Assembly: GCA_049663345.1 (NCBI GenBank)
Contig: JBATDG010000127.1
Span: 25,047 to 89,046, forward strand
Source of the DNA: SZUA-365 sp049663345
GTDB taxonomy: Bacteria; Bacteroidota; Ignavibacteria; SZUA-365
DNA: 64,000 bases
Reading direction: 5' to 3'
Position numbers and translations under genes: made by a program. Of the stretch, positions 16,695-26,576 are shown one piece after another. The notes beneath the pieces were generated by a model. That model was not told where the DNA came from. It worked only from the letters and a program-made list of their open reading frames with translations, and searched no databases. The stretch's first letter is position 1. Every line of letters begins with the position of its first letter.

Positions 16695-18710
16695 ATGAGC
16701 ATGTCCGCCATTGCGGAGCAGCGACCCGCCATTTCGGTGGTCATCGTCAGTTATAACGTGCGGGATCTGCTGGAGAGCTGCCTTCAGTCTTTGTATACGG
16801 CGCTGTCCGGCATCTCCCATGAGGTGTTCGTCGTCGACAATCGTTCCGACGACGGGACTGTGGAAATGGTACGCCAGCGCTTCCCCCAGGCGCTCATGAT
16901 CGCAAACGACGACAACCTCGGCTTCGCCCGCGGCAATAATCTTGCACTTTCCCGCGCGACCGGCGAAACGCTGCTGCTGCTCAATCCCGACACACTGGTT
17001 CAGGAAGATACAGTCAGCACGATGCTCCAATTTTTCAGGGAAAATGAAGACGTCGGGATGGCTGGCTGCAAGATCATTAATCCTGACGGGAGTTTCGAAC
17101 CAGCCTGCAGGCGCAGCTTCCCTGGTGTGTGGCCTTCATTTACCAAGCTCAGCGGGCTTAGCTCGCTTTTTCCCAGATCACAGCTGTTCGCGCGCTACAA
17201 TCTGACGTATCTGAGCGAAGATGAGTCGTACGAAGTCGACGCCATATCCGGCTCCTTCATGATGCTTCGCCGCGCTGTCTACGACGCGATAGGCGGACTC
17301 GACGAAAGCTATTTCATGTACGGCGAGGATCTTGACTGGTGCTATCGCACGCAGAAAGCTGGATGGAAGCTTTACTACGTCCACAACACCAAAATCGTCC
17401 ACTACGGTGGAGAGAGCACCAAACGCAGCAGCATCGACGCGCATGCCGAATTCTATCGGGCCATGCAGGTCTTCGCTAAAAAGAATCTCGGCCTCTCCGG
17501 GTTCACGATGGGAATAATCTCGATCGGCATACGGCTGCGGCTGGCTCTTGCGCGTTCACGACGGGTGGTTGAAGCCAGCCTCCCGCTTCTTTTCGATGCC
17601 CTTACCACCGTTCTCGCCATGATGGCGGCGGAGTTCATTCGCTTTGGCGGCTTCTTCCGCTTCCCGGAATATGCCTACCCGACTGTGTATATCGTGGTCG
17701 TGCTGGTAATGTGGCTCGGTCTGACTATCTCCGGCGCCTATACTCGCGAACAATATCATATTGTGCGATCCGGACTGGGCGTCCTCCTCGCATTTCTGAT
17801 CCTGTCTTCGATGACCTTCTTCTTCAAGGACTGGGGCTTCAGCCGCATGGTCGTGGTAATTGCGGGCGGATTGAATCTGGCGCTCATTCCCGGCAGGCGC
17901 ATTCTCGGTGCTGTGCTAAGCCCGGGGCAGCGCGAACACCCGGTAACCGGAAGGCGCACGCTGCTTGTCGGACTCAACGAACAGACACTCGATGTGCTGC
18001 AGCGGCTCAAACGCCTCGACGAACAGAGCTACCACATCGTAGGACTCATCGACCTGAACCGACGGCGCATCGGCGAGACCATCGTTTCGGTGCCCGTTCT
18101 GGGCAGCATACAGAACATCGGTAAAATTATCGATGAAGGCCGCATCACTGATGTGATCATAGGTCCGGATACACTCCCTTACTCCGAAATATTATCGATG
18201 ATAAGCCGGACGCGGGGAAAGGGCGTGCACTATCGAATCGTACCGCGCAGCATGGAATTCATCGTCGGCAAAACCAGTGTTGATCAGCTCAGCAGCGTTC
18301 CCCTGCTGGATTTCGATTACAATCTTATGAAAAGCAGCAACCGTGTTCTCAAGCGGGGCCTCGATATCATTTTGTCCTTGCCCGCGGTTCTGTTAATTTA
18401 CCCGGTTGTATCCCTCCTATTCGGCCGCAGGCAGCCCGGACCGGCAGCGAGCTTCGTGCTTCGCCTCCCCGATGTGCTCGCCGGCAGAATGAGTCTGGTA
18501 GGGTACAACCCGGATTACCTCGCTGCACCGCCGGATGTCTATCTCGGCAAACCCGGGTTGACCGGTCTGGCGCAGCTGCGATCGATAGACCTCATGACCG
18601 AAGAAGAGGTGCTCGGGACGGTTATCCAGTACGTGCGGAATTATTCGATTTTTCTCGACATCGAGATATTGATCCGTACGCTGCTCATGTTTGTATTGAA
18701 AAAAAAATGA
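16695..18710 (+). CDS. GT2 glycosyltransferase fused to a degenerate polyprenol-phosphate sugar-1-phosphate transferase
   Basis: 671 residues. Residues of about 10-275 are a GT2 domain of the rhamnosyl/WbbL type (ISVVIVSYNVRD, LLNPDTLV, YGEDLDWCYR). Then come about four TM segments, a Rossmann-like domain (TLLVGLNEQTLDVLQRLKRL, about residues 420-530) and a C-terminal bacterial sugar-transferase remnant (VLKRGLDIILSLP...GRMSLVGYNPDYL...KPGLTGLAQL). In the active WbaP/PglC family a KxRSM stretch and a catalytic Asp-Glu (DELPQ) lie between these blocks; here that segment is collapsed to about 25 residues without the dyad. The last domain is thus probably inactive. The ATG at 16695 is used because the longer frame starts inside the preceding terminator. 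Confidence 0.82.
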   Translation: MSMSAIAEQRPAISVVIVSYNVRDLLESCLQSLYTALSGISHEVFVVDNRSDDGTVEMVRQRFPQALMIANDDNLGFARGNNLALSRATGETLLLLNPDTLVQEDTVSTMLQFFRENEDVGMAGCKIINPDGSFEPACRRSFPGVWPSFTKLSGLSSLFPRSQLFARYNLTYLSEDESYEVDAISGSFMMLRRAVYDAIGGLDESYFMYGEDLDWCYRTQKAGWKLYYVHNTKIVHYGGESTKRSSIDAHAEFYRAMQVFAKKNLGLSGFTMGIISIGIRLRLALARSRRVVEASLPLLFDALTTVLAMMAAEFIRFGGFFRFPEYAYPTVYIVVVLVMWLGLTISGAYTREQYHIVRSGLGVLLAFLILSSMTFFFKDWGFSRMVVVIAGGLNLALIPGRRILGAVLSPGQREHPVTGRRTLLVGLNEQTLDVLQRLKRLDEQSYHIVGLIDLNRRRIGETIVSVPVLGSIQNIGKIIDEGRITDVIIGPDTLPYSEILSMISRTRGKGVHYRIVPRSMEFIVGKTSVDQLSSVPLLDFDYNLMKSSNRVLKRGLDIILSLPAVLLIYPVVSLLFGRRQPGPAASFVLRLPDVLAGRMSLVGYNPDYLAAPPDVYLGKPGLTGLAQLRSIDLMTEEEVLGTVIQYVRNYSIFLDIEILIRTLLMFVLKKK

Positions 18711-18728
18711 ACATAGAGGTTTCAACGA

Positions 18729-19679
18729 ATGGCTAAAACAGTGCTGGAATTTGAGCGTCCAATCATCGAACTCGAAATGAAGGTCGATGAAATGCGTCGT
18801 GTTATCGATGACCTGGATTTGAACGATGAAATCGATGCACTCGAAAAGCGCGTCAACGAACTCCGTTCCTCCATCTACGGAAATCTAACCCGCTGGCAAA
18901 AAGTGCAGCTCGCCCGCCACCCGGATCGTCCCTACACCCTCGACTACATCAGGCACATGACCACTGATTTCGTCGAATTGCACGGAGACCGCTATTACGG
19001 CGACGACCACGCCATCATCGGCGGCTTCGCTCGGATTGAAAAACAGACGGTAATGATCATCGGCCAGCAGAAAGGACGAGACACCAAAACCAATCTCTTC
19101 CGCAATTTCGGCATGGCGAATCCTGAAGGATACCGCAAAGCGCTGCGGTTGATGGAACTGGCCGCGAAATTCAAACGTCCGATCATCACGCTCATCGACA
19201 CTCCGGGAGCTTACCCCGGAATCGAAGCCGAGGAGCGTGGACAGGCTGAAGCCATCGCCCGCAACATGTTCGAAATGACGCGTATTCCTGTACCAATTAT
19301 CGTCGTCATCATTGGCGAGGGCGCTTCAGGCGGCGCGATAGGCATCGGACTTGGCGACCGCATTCTCATGCTCGAAAACACCTGGTACAATGTTATTTCT
19401 CCGGAATCCTGCTCCAGCATTCTCTGGCGCAGCTGGGATTACAAGGAACAGGCGGCAGAGGCACTCCGGCTCACCGCTCCGGATTTGCTTTCGCAAGGCA
19501 TCATCGACCGCATAATTCCCGAACCGCTGGGCGGGGCACATCGGAACCATGTCGAGGCCGCACTGCTGCTCAAAACCGCGCTGATCGAGGAAATCAAGCA
19601 GCTGCGGACAGTTAAACCGGATCAGCTTCGCCGCAACCGGATAAAGAAATTCGGACAAATGGGAGAATTCTCATCCTGA
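18729..19679 (+). CDS. accA: Acetyl-CoA carboxylase carboxyltransferase subunit alpha
   Basis: A 316-residue AccA, which with AccD transfers carboxyl from carboxybiotin to acetyl-CoA in fatty acid synthesis. Family features are a coiled N-terminus (LEFERPIIELEMKVDEMR), ARHPDRPYTLDYI, QKGRDTKTNLFRNFGMANPEG, the oxyanion region IDTPGAYPGIEAEERGQ and GEGASGGAIGIG. An AGAGG lies 12 bases before the ATG. It ends by overlapping the thioesterase ATG by one base. accD, accB and accC are not in this window. Confidence 0.96.
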   Translation: MAKTVLEFERPIIELEMKVDEMRRVIDDLDLNDEIDALEKRVNELRSSIYGNLTRWQKVQLARHPDRPYTLDYIRHMTTDFVELHGDRYYGDDHAIIGGFARIEKQTVMIIGQQKGRDTKTNLFRNFGMANPEGYRKALRLMELAAKFKRPIITLIDTPGAYPGIEAEERGQAEAIARNMFEMTRIPVPIIVVIIGEGASGGAIGIGLGDRILMLENTWYNVISPESCSSILWRSWDYKEQAAEALRLTAPDLLSQGIIDRIIPEPLGGAHRNHVEAALLLKTALIEEIKQLRTVKPDQLRRNRIKKFGQMGEFSS

Positions 19680-20092
19680 TGAATGCGGTTTCTCATGAAA
19701 CGAATATCCGCGTGCGCTACGCGGATACTGACCAGATGCAGATTGTCTACAACGGAAAGTATCTCGAGTATTTCGAGGTCGGCCGTACCGAACTGCTTCG
19801 CGCAAAGGGAATGACCTATGCTGAATTTGAAAAATCCGGCACTCTGCTTCCCCTGGTTGAAGCACATTGCCGCTTTCACCAACCCGCACGTTATGATGAT
19901 CTCATTTCGATCCGAAGTGAGGTTCGCGAAATTCCCCGCTCTACCATGCGCATCGACTATGAAATAAGACGCGGGAATGACGAATTATTGATTACAACCG
20001 GCTATACCATCCACGCTTTTCTCGATATTTCTTCCCAACGCCCCGTGCGTCCCCCTGCGCATTTTCTTGATGTATTCTGGCCAAACCGCTGA
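19679..20092 (+). CDS. Acyl-CoA thioesterase (YbgC/4-hydroxybenzoyl-CoA thioesterase type, hot-dog fold)
   Basis: A 137-residue single hot-dog domain. The motif RYADTDQMQIVYNGKYLEYFEVGRTELLR matches the YbgC family, whose aspartate (D of the second TD) is catalytic. The ATG overlaps the accA stop (TGATG), implying coupled expression with fatty-acid synthesis. YbgC proteins often hydrolyse short- or medium-chain acyl-CoA and are usually linked to tol-pal; that context is absent here. The exact substrate is unknown. The 220-nt gap after it shows no clear element. Confidence 0.85.
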   Translation: MNAVSHETNIRVRYADTDQMQIVYNGKYLEYFEVGRTELLRAKGMTYAEFEKSGTLLPLVEAHCRFHQPARYDDLISIRSEVREIPRSTMRIDYEIRRGNDELLITTGYTIHAFLDISSQRPVRPPAHFLDVFWPNR

Positions 20093-20313
20093 TTCCACCC
20101 CAATTCAAGTCTTTTCAAAACAGACCGTTAGTATTGCTAATCCGACACTGTCCTTTTTCGGCACAGTCACGCCGACTTTTCTGACAGAATTGTAAGGCCG
20201 GATTAAGCCTGCTGTAAGTTGTCCCTGCTAATTTGTTTACTGTACGCTGGAAAATCTCCGGCGAAAAAAACGTAGTGCAGATGAACAATTGATAATGCGG
20301 ACATACTGACGAT

Positions 20314-22941
20314 ATGAAGCTCTTATTTGGCATATTCTGCTTTCTCGCGGGGACCATCTTCAACCCCGCGCCTGTCCAGGCTCAGAACGGGTATCCTTCC
20401 CGGACAGAGATGCTTGCATCAATAAGATCTGGAAGTCCTCAACGCATCACGTATGCCCTGGAAAACATCAAGCACGACGCTCTCTCACAAACACTGTATG
20501 CAAACCTGTACAAGCTCGCAGGATCTGAGCCATCCTCCCAAATCGAAGCTTCCGCAGCCGCGAAAGCTCTCGGATTAGTTCTGCTTGCAGGCTGCGATGA
20601 TAAGTTGATCCCGCTTTCACAGCAGGAATTCACGAATAGAATGTCCCAGCTCGAACAGCTGCTTCTCAACATCGATCCTGCCGTCAGCAACGTCGCCGAG
20701 GAATTTCAGTGGCGGGCTGTTGAATTGATGCAGTTCGCCACCGCCTATGACTTTTATCGCGCAGCACGCGGAGAAGCTCTTCCGGCCGCCGAACAGCGCA
20801 TTGCAGCGTTCGCGGACAATGCCGTCAAGCAGCTGCGCAACGGGTTCGTCGTCCGCAACAATCTTTCGGTCAAACTTGCGGCTGCGGCGGGCTACGCCGC
20901 TTTAATACTCCGCGGAGAAACTCTTCAAGGGACGCAATTCACACCCGAACAGTGGTTCGAGACCGCCTTTCTTCATATCGAATCCACGCTCTTTGAATAT
21001 CAGAGCAGTCCGGACGGTTATTACGGATACAGCGAAGGTCCGTGGTATTTCCGTTATGCGATGCAGAACCTGATTCCCTTCTTCCTCGCAATTGACGTCA
21101 CCTATGATGGCGGTGTGCTTGTTGTGAAGGGAAAAGAGGTTCGCAGTCCCCTGAGGGATCCGAAATATCTCCGCCTCTTCGAATGGATTGCCACTCTTCG
21201 CATGCCCGACGGCATGCTTCCGCCGTTCGAAGACACCTACATGAATGCATGGTTCCCTGAGGCAGCGATGGTTGCCGCCATGCAGCCCGACGCATCATGG
21301 CTTGCGTGGTCGAATTTCGAGAGCGCCGGAAAGGCCTTCTGTAATGAAAAACTTTCTGCCTCCCTTTCGCGCAACTTCGATGCCCGGGTCGAATACCTGC
21401 TGAGCAATGCGACCCCTCCCACCACTGCGCCCTCACTGCCGCTCTCCCGCATCATGCCTGAAGCTGGCTACGCCGTGTTCCGCAGCAGTTGGAATGCCGA
21501 CGCGCGGTATTTCGCCCTGATCGGGAAAAACGGGATAGCGCGCACACACCGCTCGCCTGTCGGCAGTGGACATAAGCATGCAAACGAAACGGCATTCATT
21601 CTCCAGGCCGGCGGTGAAATGCTCGCCATCGAGCCTGGCTACTATAACAGCAGCGAACGCGAAGAACTCGTTTTCGGCCGCAACCACAATATTGTTCTCG
21701 TTGACGGGAAAGGTCCTGACAGCACATCCTGGGGCACCTTCCTCTTTGGCGTCGATGCATTCATGTCAGACACTCTTACCTGCAGCGACGCAGGCATGGT
21801 CAGCATTCGCACATCGTATCAATCAGCGAACATCGAACGCCGCGCGACAGTGCTCGGCGGGACCTTCGTCGTACTAGCAGACAGAGTCAGTTCGACCTAC
21901 CCGCGCGAATTCACCGATCAGCTGCACGGCAACGGGCTCGCCTCCTCTGCAACGTATGCCGCGGACTGCGGCCAGCAGAAAGCAACCTGGACAAGTAACG
22001 CGATGTCGCTTCATGCTGTCGTTTCCAGCACAGCGGGCGCTCCTTCGCAGACAACGGAAACGCGCCGTCATGCCCCTGCGGGCGGCCAGTTCGCTGAACA
22101 CAGCGCACTCTACTCCACCCGCTGCGGAACTGATGTCACCTTCCACTCTCTGCTCATCGCTGCTCCTTCATCGGATAAAGTGACGACGACTGTGCTGCAG
22201 CAGTGTGAAGGATTGTCCGCACTCTCCGCGAAATACAACAACAAAGAACTTCTCTCATTACTAAATGCGACCGGTGCCTCCACGTCTGCCGTCCTTCCCT
22301 CGCTGGGGATGGTCAACACCGATGCTTCCGCATTTCATTGCGTCCTCAATTCTGCTGGCAGGCCGGATGTATGGATGCTCGATGGAGGCAGCTTCATCCA
22401 GTCTGACGGCCGGTTGCTGCTGTCTTCATCAATAAAATTACTTGCTGTTCTCGCCTTCGAAGGCAGCAGCATTCGTCTGCATGTGCGCGGCGACGCCCCC
22501 GCGACGCTGCAGCTGTTTGTCCCTTTCACGGTCGCTACGGTTTCCGGCAAAGGCATTGCGCATTGGGAACGGGCTGGCAACATGCTGCGCATTGAGCTCG
22601 CCGATGCCAATACGGATGTGACCATTTCAATGACTTCCGTACTCACCGGCGCGGATGCGCTCACAGTATTGCCGCAGCAGCCGCAATTATTCGCACCGTA
22701 TCCGCAGCCGCTCACAACAGGCTCCGTAGCGACCTGCACGTTCACCCTGCCGGGTGCTGCAGAAGCAAGCCTCAGTCTGTGGGATGCCCTCGGTCGCCTC
22801 TGTTCATTTGAACAGCAGGCACATTATCAGGCAGGAACGCACACGGCGGTTCTCCCGACTACGGGACTTCACACCGGCGTGTATTTCATCCGTCTGCAAT
22901 CCGGCTCGCATGTTCAGCTGCAGCGATTGTCGATTCGATAA
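20314..22941 (+). CDS. Heparinase II/III-like polysaccharide lyase with T9SS type A sorting domain
   Basis: An 875-residue secreted protein. A signal peptide (MKLLFGIFCFLAGTIFNPAPVQAQ) is followed by an alpha/alpha-toroid (about residues 50-380). Next comes a heparinase II/III-type beta domain with the conserved GSGHKHANETAFIL...EPGYY stretch, where the HxHA histidines and the downstream tyrosine are family catalytic or metal-site residues. The final 85 residues (PYPQPLTTGS...LSLWDALGR...GVYFIRLQSG...LQRLSIR) form a type A T9SS C-terminal domain, so the enzyme should be exported across the outer membrane and anchored or released. It may act on uronate-rich glycans. Polysaccharide specificity cannot be read. 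Confidence 0.8.
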   Translation: MKLLFGIFCFLAGTIFNPAPVQAQNGYPSRTEMLASIRSGSPQRITYALENIKHDALSQTLYANLYKLAGSEPSSQIEASAAAKALGLVLLAGCDDKLIPLSQQEFTNRMSQLEQLLLNIDPAVSNVAEEFQWRAVELMQFATAYDFYRAARGEALPAAEQRIAAFADNAVKQLRNGFVVRNNLSVKLAAAAGYAALILRGETLQGTQFTPEQWFETAFLHIESTLFEYQSSPDGYYGYSEGPWYFRYAMQNLIPFFLAIDVTYDGGVLVVKGKEVRSPLRDPKYLRLFEWIATLRMPDGMLPPFEDTYMNAWFPEAAMVAAMQPDASWLAWSNFESAGKAFCNEKLSASLSRNFDARVEYLLSNATPPTTAPSLPLSRIMPEAGYAVFRSSWNADARYFALIGKNGIARTHRSPVGSGHKHANETAFILQAGGEMLAIEPGYYNSSEREELVFGRNHNIVLVDGKGPDSTSWGTFLFGVDAFMSDTLTCSDAGMVSIRTSYQSANIERRATVLGGTFVVLADRVSSTYPREFTDQLHGNGLASSATYAADCGQQKATWTSNAMSLHAVVSSTAGAPSQTTETRRHAPAGGQFAEHSALYSTRCGTDVTFHSLLIAAPSSDKVTTTVLQQCEGLSALSAKYNNKELLSLLNATGASTSAVLPSLGMVNTDASAFHCVLNSAGRPDVWMLDGGSFIQSDGRLLLSSSIKLLAVLAFEGSSIRLHVRGDAPATLQLFVPFTVATVSGKGIAHWERAGNMLRIELADANTDVTISMTSVLTGADALTVLPQQPQLFAPYPQPLTTGSVATCTFTLPGAAEASLSLWDALGRLCSFEQQAHYQAGTHTAVLPTTGLHTGVYFIRLQSGSHVQLQRLSIR

Positions 22942-22986
22942 ACACCACGTAAATGATGAAAGATTTTTCATAGAGGAGTAGGTATC

Positions 22987-25026
22987 ATGATCAGTCAAAC
23001 ACTACCATCAAAGCCCCCGGTTGCCTGGGCACTTGCCTTCTCGGCATTAGTTATCGCGGCAACGCTTTTCGGCGGCTGTTCCGAACCGCTGGCTCCGGTA
23101 CTTCCCGTGTGGGATATCGACGCCAACGTGCCGCTGATCAATCATACATACACGATGCAGGATATGCTGACGGACGATGATATGCTTCGCATAACTGCGG
23201 ACGGAGATCAGGTACTCGTCATTACGCAGCATTACCCGATTGAAGCAATCAATCTGGGTGATCATCTCCGCATAGCCGATTATGAATTCCGCGCCTCGGA
23301 AACCTTTGATGCGGTGCGATTTGAAATCCCGGACTACCTCGACCAGCAATTGAACGTGTTCACGCTGTTCCCAAACCTTCCGAAGGGCTCGCAAGTCGTC
23401 AATTCCATTCGCAATGATCTCGGTGTAAGCATCGCAATCGACACGAAGGAATATTTTGAAGAAATGACCTTCGCAAAAGGTCAGCTCGGACTTGACTTCA
23501 TCAACAATACGCCGGTGCCCCTCCGTCTGGAAAACATCAAGCTTCTCGATGGCGGCGGCAGCACTATCGGACAGACCAGCTACGCCAATTTCATCCAACC
23601 GGGACAGCGCATCACGCTTCCAATGATGAAGCTTGACGGACTCAAGTTGACAAACAACATGCACCTGGCCTTTGATATTTCGTCACCCGGGAGCGGCGGC
23701 AAATCCGTCGACGTCACCAGCGCCATGAGTCTTGGTGTGAAGGGCACACTCACGGATACGGACATCCTCTCCGTGCGCGGCTTCGTTCCTTCGCAGGACC
23801 TGAGCTACAATCGTTCCGTCAACATCACAAACGGAAGCGGTCTCCGCATTCGCGATGGACTTGTACGCAGCGGCGTGCTGCAGCTCACTGTGAACAATTA
23901 TTTCACTGTTGGCGCAGATGTCGCAGTCACTGTACAGAACGCAACGAAATCCGGTGCGCCGGTTTCCGCCACCACGCATGTAAATCCCAAGAGCAACAAG
24001 ACCATCAGCATTGATCTCGCCGGAGCAGCGCTGCTTCTGCAGAATGAAACCGACCTCTCCTACAGTGCGCATATCGTCACGGACGATGCGAGCACCAAGG
24101 CGGTGTATGTGCATCGTGACGACAGCGTCGCGGTCACAGGACGCCTCAAGGAGGTGTTCCTCGCATCCATGACAGGCACTCTCGCACCGACCACGCTCCG
24201 CGTGCGCAAAATGGAATCTTCGAATTTCAATCTCGACAAGACTATCGCAGGCTCGATCAAACTTTCAGAGGCCCGCATGTGGGTCGCGCTTCGCAATGAC
24301 GCGCTGCTGCCGGTTGGTGTGAGTTCGGCCACGGTACTTGGAAAAAACGTCAGCGGTTCGAGTGCGAAAATGAATGTCATTCCCGTCGACATCGCAGGTA
24401 AATCGCAGACGACCATCCAGTTTGAAAATTCGCAGGTGGTGAATTTCCTCAACTCTTTTTCGCCGGAATATCCTGACAGTCTCGGGATGGAGGGCGAATT
24501 CGTCCTCAACCCGGAACACGCCTACGGCAGCGCGACATCCGATGATCGACTCACTGGCGATTTGTATGTCGAATTTCCGATGCGCTTCACCCAGATGAGC
24601 GGCAGCATCACCGACACAGTTGAAATGGTGATTGATGAAGAAAGCCGCCACAAGCTCGCCGAAGTGAACGAAGGAACGCTCACCTTCGATCTTGAAAATC
24701 ACCTGCCGACTGCAGTGATTATCGAGCCCGAGTTCCTCGATAAAAATTATCGTCCGCTCTTGACGCCGGTTCCCGTTGACGGTCAGCCCCTCAGCGTAAC
24801 GGCGGCGCCTGTGGATGCCAACGGCTTTGTCAGCCGCTCGGTGTTCGAGAAAATCGCGCTGCACTTCTCAGCTGGAGATTTCGCTTTGTTGGCGAAGGCA
24901 GCATTCATTCGCTTCCGCATCTCCTTCAATGCGAAGGAAAGCGGCGGAGCATTCCGTTCCACCGATTATGTGAGGGTTCGCGGATATGCGCGTCTCAATG
25001 TCAGCACCGCGATCACAGAGAAATGA
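22987..25026 (+). CDS. Large hypothetical lipoprotein
   Basis: 679 residues with GAGGAG before the ATG. A long N-region and hydrophobic core (WALAFSALVIAATLFGGCSEP) end in a lipobox, with the acylated cysteine at about residue 31. The mature part is beta-rich with many Asn/Thr/Ser and no enzymatic motif I recognise; it contains repeated DIDANVPL-, LRLENIKL- and SVAVTGRLKEV-like strands. Its stop overlaps the extended frame of the following barrel protein, so the two are almost certainly cotranscribed. A surface or periplasmic partner of the barrel is a reasonable guess only. Confidence 0.65.
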   Translation: MISQTLPSKPPVAWALAFSALVIAATLFGGCSEPLAPVLPVWDIDANVPLINHTYTMQDMLTDDDMLRITADGDQVLVITQHYPIEAINLGDHLRIADYEFRASETFDAVRFEIPDYLDQQLNVFTLFPNLPKGSQVVNSIRNDLGVSIAIDTKEYFEEMTFAKGQLGLDFINNTPVPLRLENIKLLDGGGSTIGQTSYANFIQPGQRITLPMMKLDGLKLTNNMHLAFDISSPGSGGKSVDVTSAMSLGVKGTLTDTDILSVRGFVPSQDLSYNRSVNITNGSGLRIRDGLVRSGVLQLTVNNYFTVGADVAVTVQNATKSGAPVSATTHVNPKSNKTISIDLAGAALLLQNETDLSYSAHIVTDDASTKAVYVHRDDSVAVTGRLKEVFLASMTGTLAPTTLRVRKMESSNFNLDKTIAGSIKLSEARMWVALRNDALLPVGVSSATVLGKNVSGSSAKMNVIPVDIAGKSQTTIQFENSQVVNFLNSFSPEYPDSLGMEGEFVLNPEHAYGSATSDDRLTGDLYVEFPMRFTQMSGSITDTVEMVIDEESRHKLAEVNEGTLTFDLENHLPTAVIIEPEFLDKNYRPLLTPVPVDGQPLSVTAAPVDANGFVSRSVFEKIALHFSAGDFALLAKAAFIRFRISFNAKESGGAFRSTDYVRVRGYARLNVSTAITEK

Positions 25027-25052
25027 TTGACGAGCAAAGGAAAAGAATACCA

Positions 25053-26438
25053 ATGAAAAAGCTACGATACATACTTGCCTCCCTCCTGCTCACCGCCGCA
25101 CTTGTTTCGACGGCAGCATCGCAGACCATCGGCACCAGCGCACGTCTGACCGGCATGGGCAACAGCAGCGCCGGACTTGTGCGCGGTCTTGATGCGCTCA
25201 ATGTCAATCCAGCGCAGCTCGTTCCCAACGACGGCGTGACGGTATCCTTAGGCATACTGCCTTTCGGAGCCCAGGCCGGAGCGGATTTCATGGATTACGC
25301 CACCTACGAAAAATATTTCACAGGCACTGCGAGTGACCGAGGCAAGCGTGAACCTACCTATCTGAGTACATTGGATAAACAGGCGATACTCGGCACGTTT
25401 CAGGGAGATATCGGACATTTCACCCATGATATCCGCTATCAGCTGGGCGGAATCATGGTATCGACGAAATTCTTCACCATCGGTATGAGCGTGACTGAAC
25501 GCACTGGCAGCAACATCTCGCTCCCCCGTTCTTTCGCAGAGTTCACATTTTTCGGAAACGAACCCGGAAAGCAATTTGATTTTTCTAACACCGAAGTTTC
25601 TTCGTCCTGGACACGAGACTACGCGGTGACCGTTGCACAGGAATTCCGCCTCTACAGGCAGATTCCTGTTCTTATCGGAGCCAGCGTCAAGCTCGTGCAC
25701 GGCTATGGGTATTTCGGTCTCGAACGCTTCAACAGCAGCTTCATCACAGATCCGGAAACCTATGAAGTGCGTGGGACAGCCGACATGGTTGCCCGCTATG
25801 CAGGATCCGAGGACTGGATGTTTGCGAACAATGATTTCCATTACACGATGTTTCCCGATCCTGTCGGCAGCGGATTCGGCTTCGACATCGGTACAAACGT
25901 TCAGTTCAGCCGCAGTTTCAGCGTAGGCGTCAGTCTCGTCGATCTCGGTTCCGTCACCTGGAATCGCAGAGCGCATGAAATTTCGGCAAACGAGGATTTC
26001 GTCATCGATGATATCACCACAACAAACCAGGTGGATGAAATCCAGAATCGCCTCAACGGCCAGGAGTATGAGATTTCCTCTTTCTCCACGCCGCTTCCTT
26101 CCGCGATGATCATATCCGGCGTGCTGACCGTGCCTGACATGCCCCGCAAGGGACGCAACTGGCATTTCACCGCCGCATACCGTCAGGGATTCAATGACGT
26201 TGCCGGGAACAGTACCGGTCCACGCCTTGGTCTCGGGACGGAAATCGAACTCCTGTACAACGTGGCCTTCCGTCTGGGCGCGAATTTCGGCGGCCTCCGC
26301 CCGGTAACTTTTGCAGCCGGTTTCGGACTTATCGCCGACAACTTCAAGCTTGACATCGGCACGATGGACATCACGCCGCATCTGACGCAATCGTACAGTG
26401 CCGTGGCAGTGGGCATCAGTTCCCACTGGGACATCTAG
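25053..26438 (+). CDS. Outer-membrane beta-barrel protein (DUF5723/PorV-like)
   Basis: 461 residues starting at ATG 25053 with AAAGGAAAAG upstream. A signal peptide (MKKLRYILASLLLTAALVSTAASQ) is followed by TSARLTGMGNSSAGLVRGLDALNVNPAQLV, the plug-like start seen in PorV/FadL-type and DUF5723 barrels of Bacteroidota. The rest alternates amphipathic strands and ends near VAVGISSHWDI. PorV-like proteins are T9SS shuttle components, but DUF5723 members are not proven to do this. It forms a pair with the lipoprotein directly upstream (27-nt gap). Confidence 0.7.
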   Translation: MKKLRYILASLLLTAALVSTAASQTIGTSARLTGMGNSSAGLVRGLDALNVNPAQLVPNDGVTVSLGILPFGAQAGADFMDYATYEKYFTGTASDRGKREPTYLSTLDKQAILGTFQGDIGHFTHDIRYQLGGIMVSTKFFTIGMSVTERTGSNISLPRSFAEFTFFGNEPGKQFDFSNTEVSSSWTRDYAVTVAQEFRLYRQIPVLIGASVKLVHGYGYFGLERFNSSFITDPETYEVRGTADMVARYAGSEDWMFANNDFHYTMFPDPVGSGFGFDIGTNVQFSRSFSVGVSLVDLGSVTWNRRAHEISANEDFVIDDITTTNQVDEIQNRLNGQEYEISSFSTPLPSAMIISGVLTVPDMPRKGRNWHFTAAYRQGFNDVAGNSTGPRLGLGTEIELLYNVAFRLGANFGGLRPVTFAAGFGLIADNFKLDIGTMDITPHLTQSYSAVAVGISSHWDI

Positions 26439-26521
26439 AGTTTCCGCGGCAACGCGGGAAAACCAACCTACCTACCTTCCTCATACTTCCTCGCCGGACC
26501 CGGCTCCGCGGTTTCGGCAGC

Positions 26522-26557
26522 TACATGCAAGCTTTTCCGGCTTGCATGTACTTTTTT
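26522..26557 (+). terminator. Rho-independent terminator
   Basis: TACATGCAAGC-ttttccg-GCTTGCATGTA is a perfect 11-bp stem followed by CTTTTTT. It closes the heparinase-lipoprotein-barrel unit just before the patatin gene. Confidence 0.93.
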
Positions 26558-26576
26558 ATGGACGTACTTTTTCGGG

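Noticed and set aside
20093..20313. Promoter or riboswitch before the heparinase-like gene
   Set aside because: Only loose matches to -35/-10 elements and no stable conserved fold could be identified by eye.
25248..26426. A 392-codon minus-strand frame
   Set aside because: Shadow of the DUF5723-like barrel gene; residue composition is typical of an antisense frame (His/Arg/Cys-rich).
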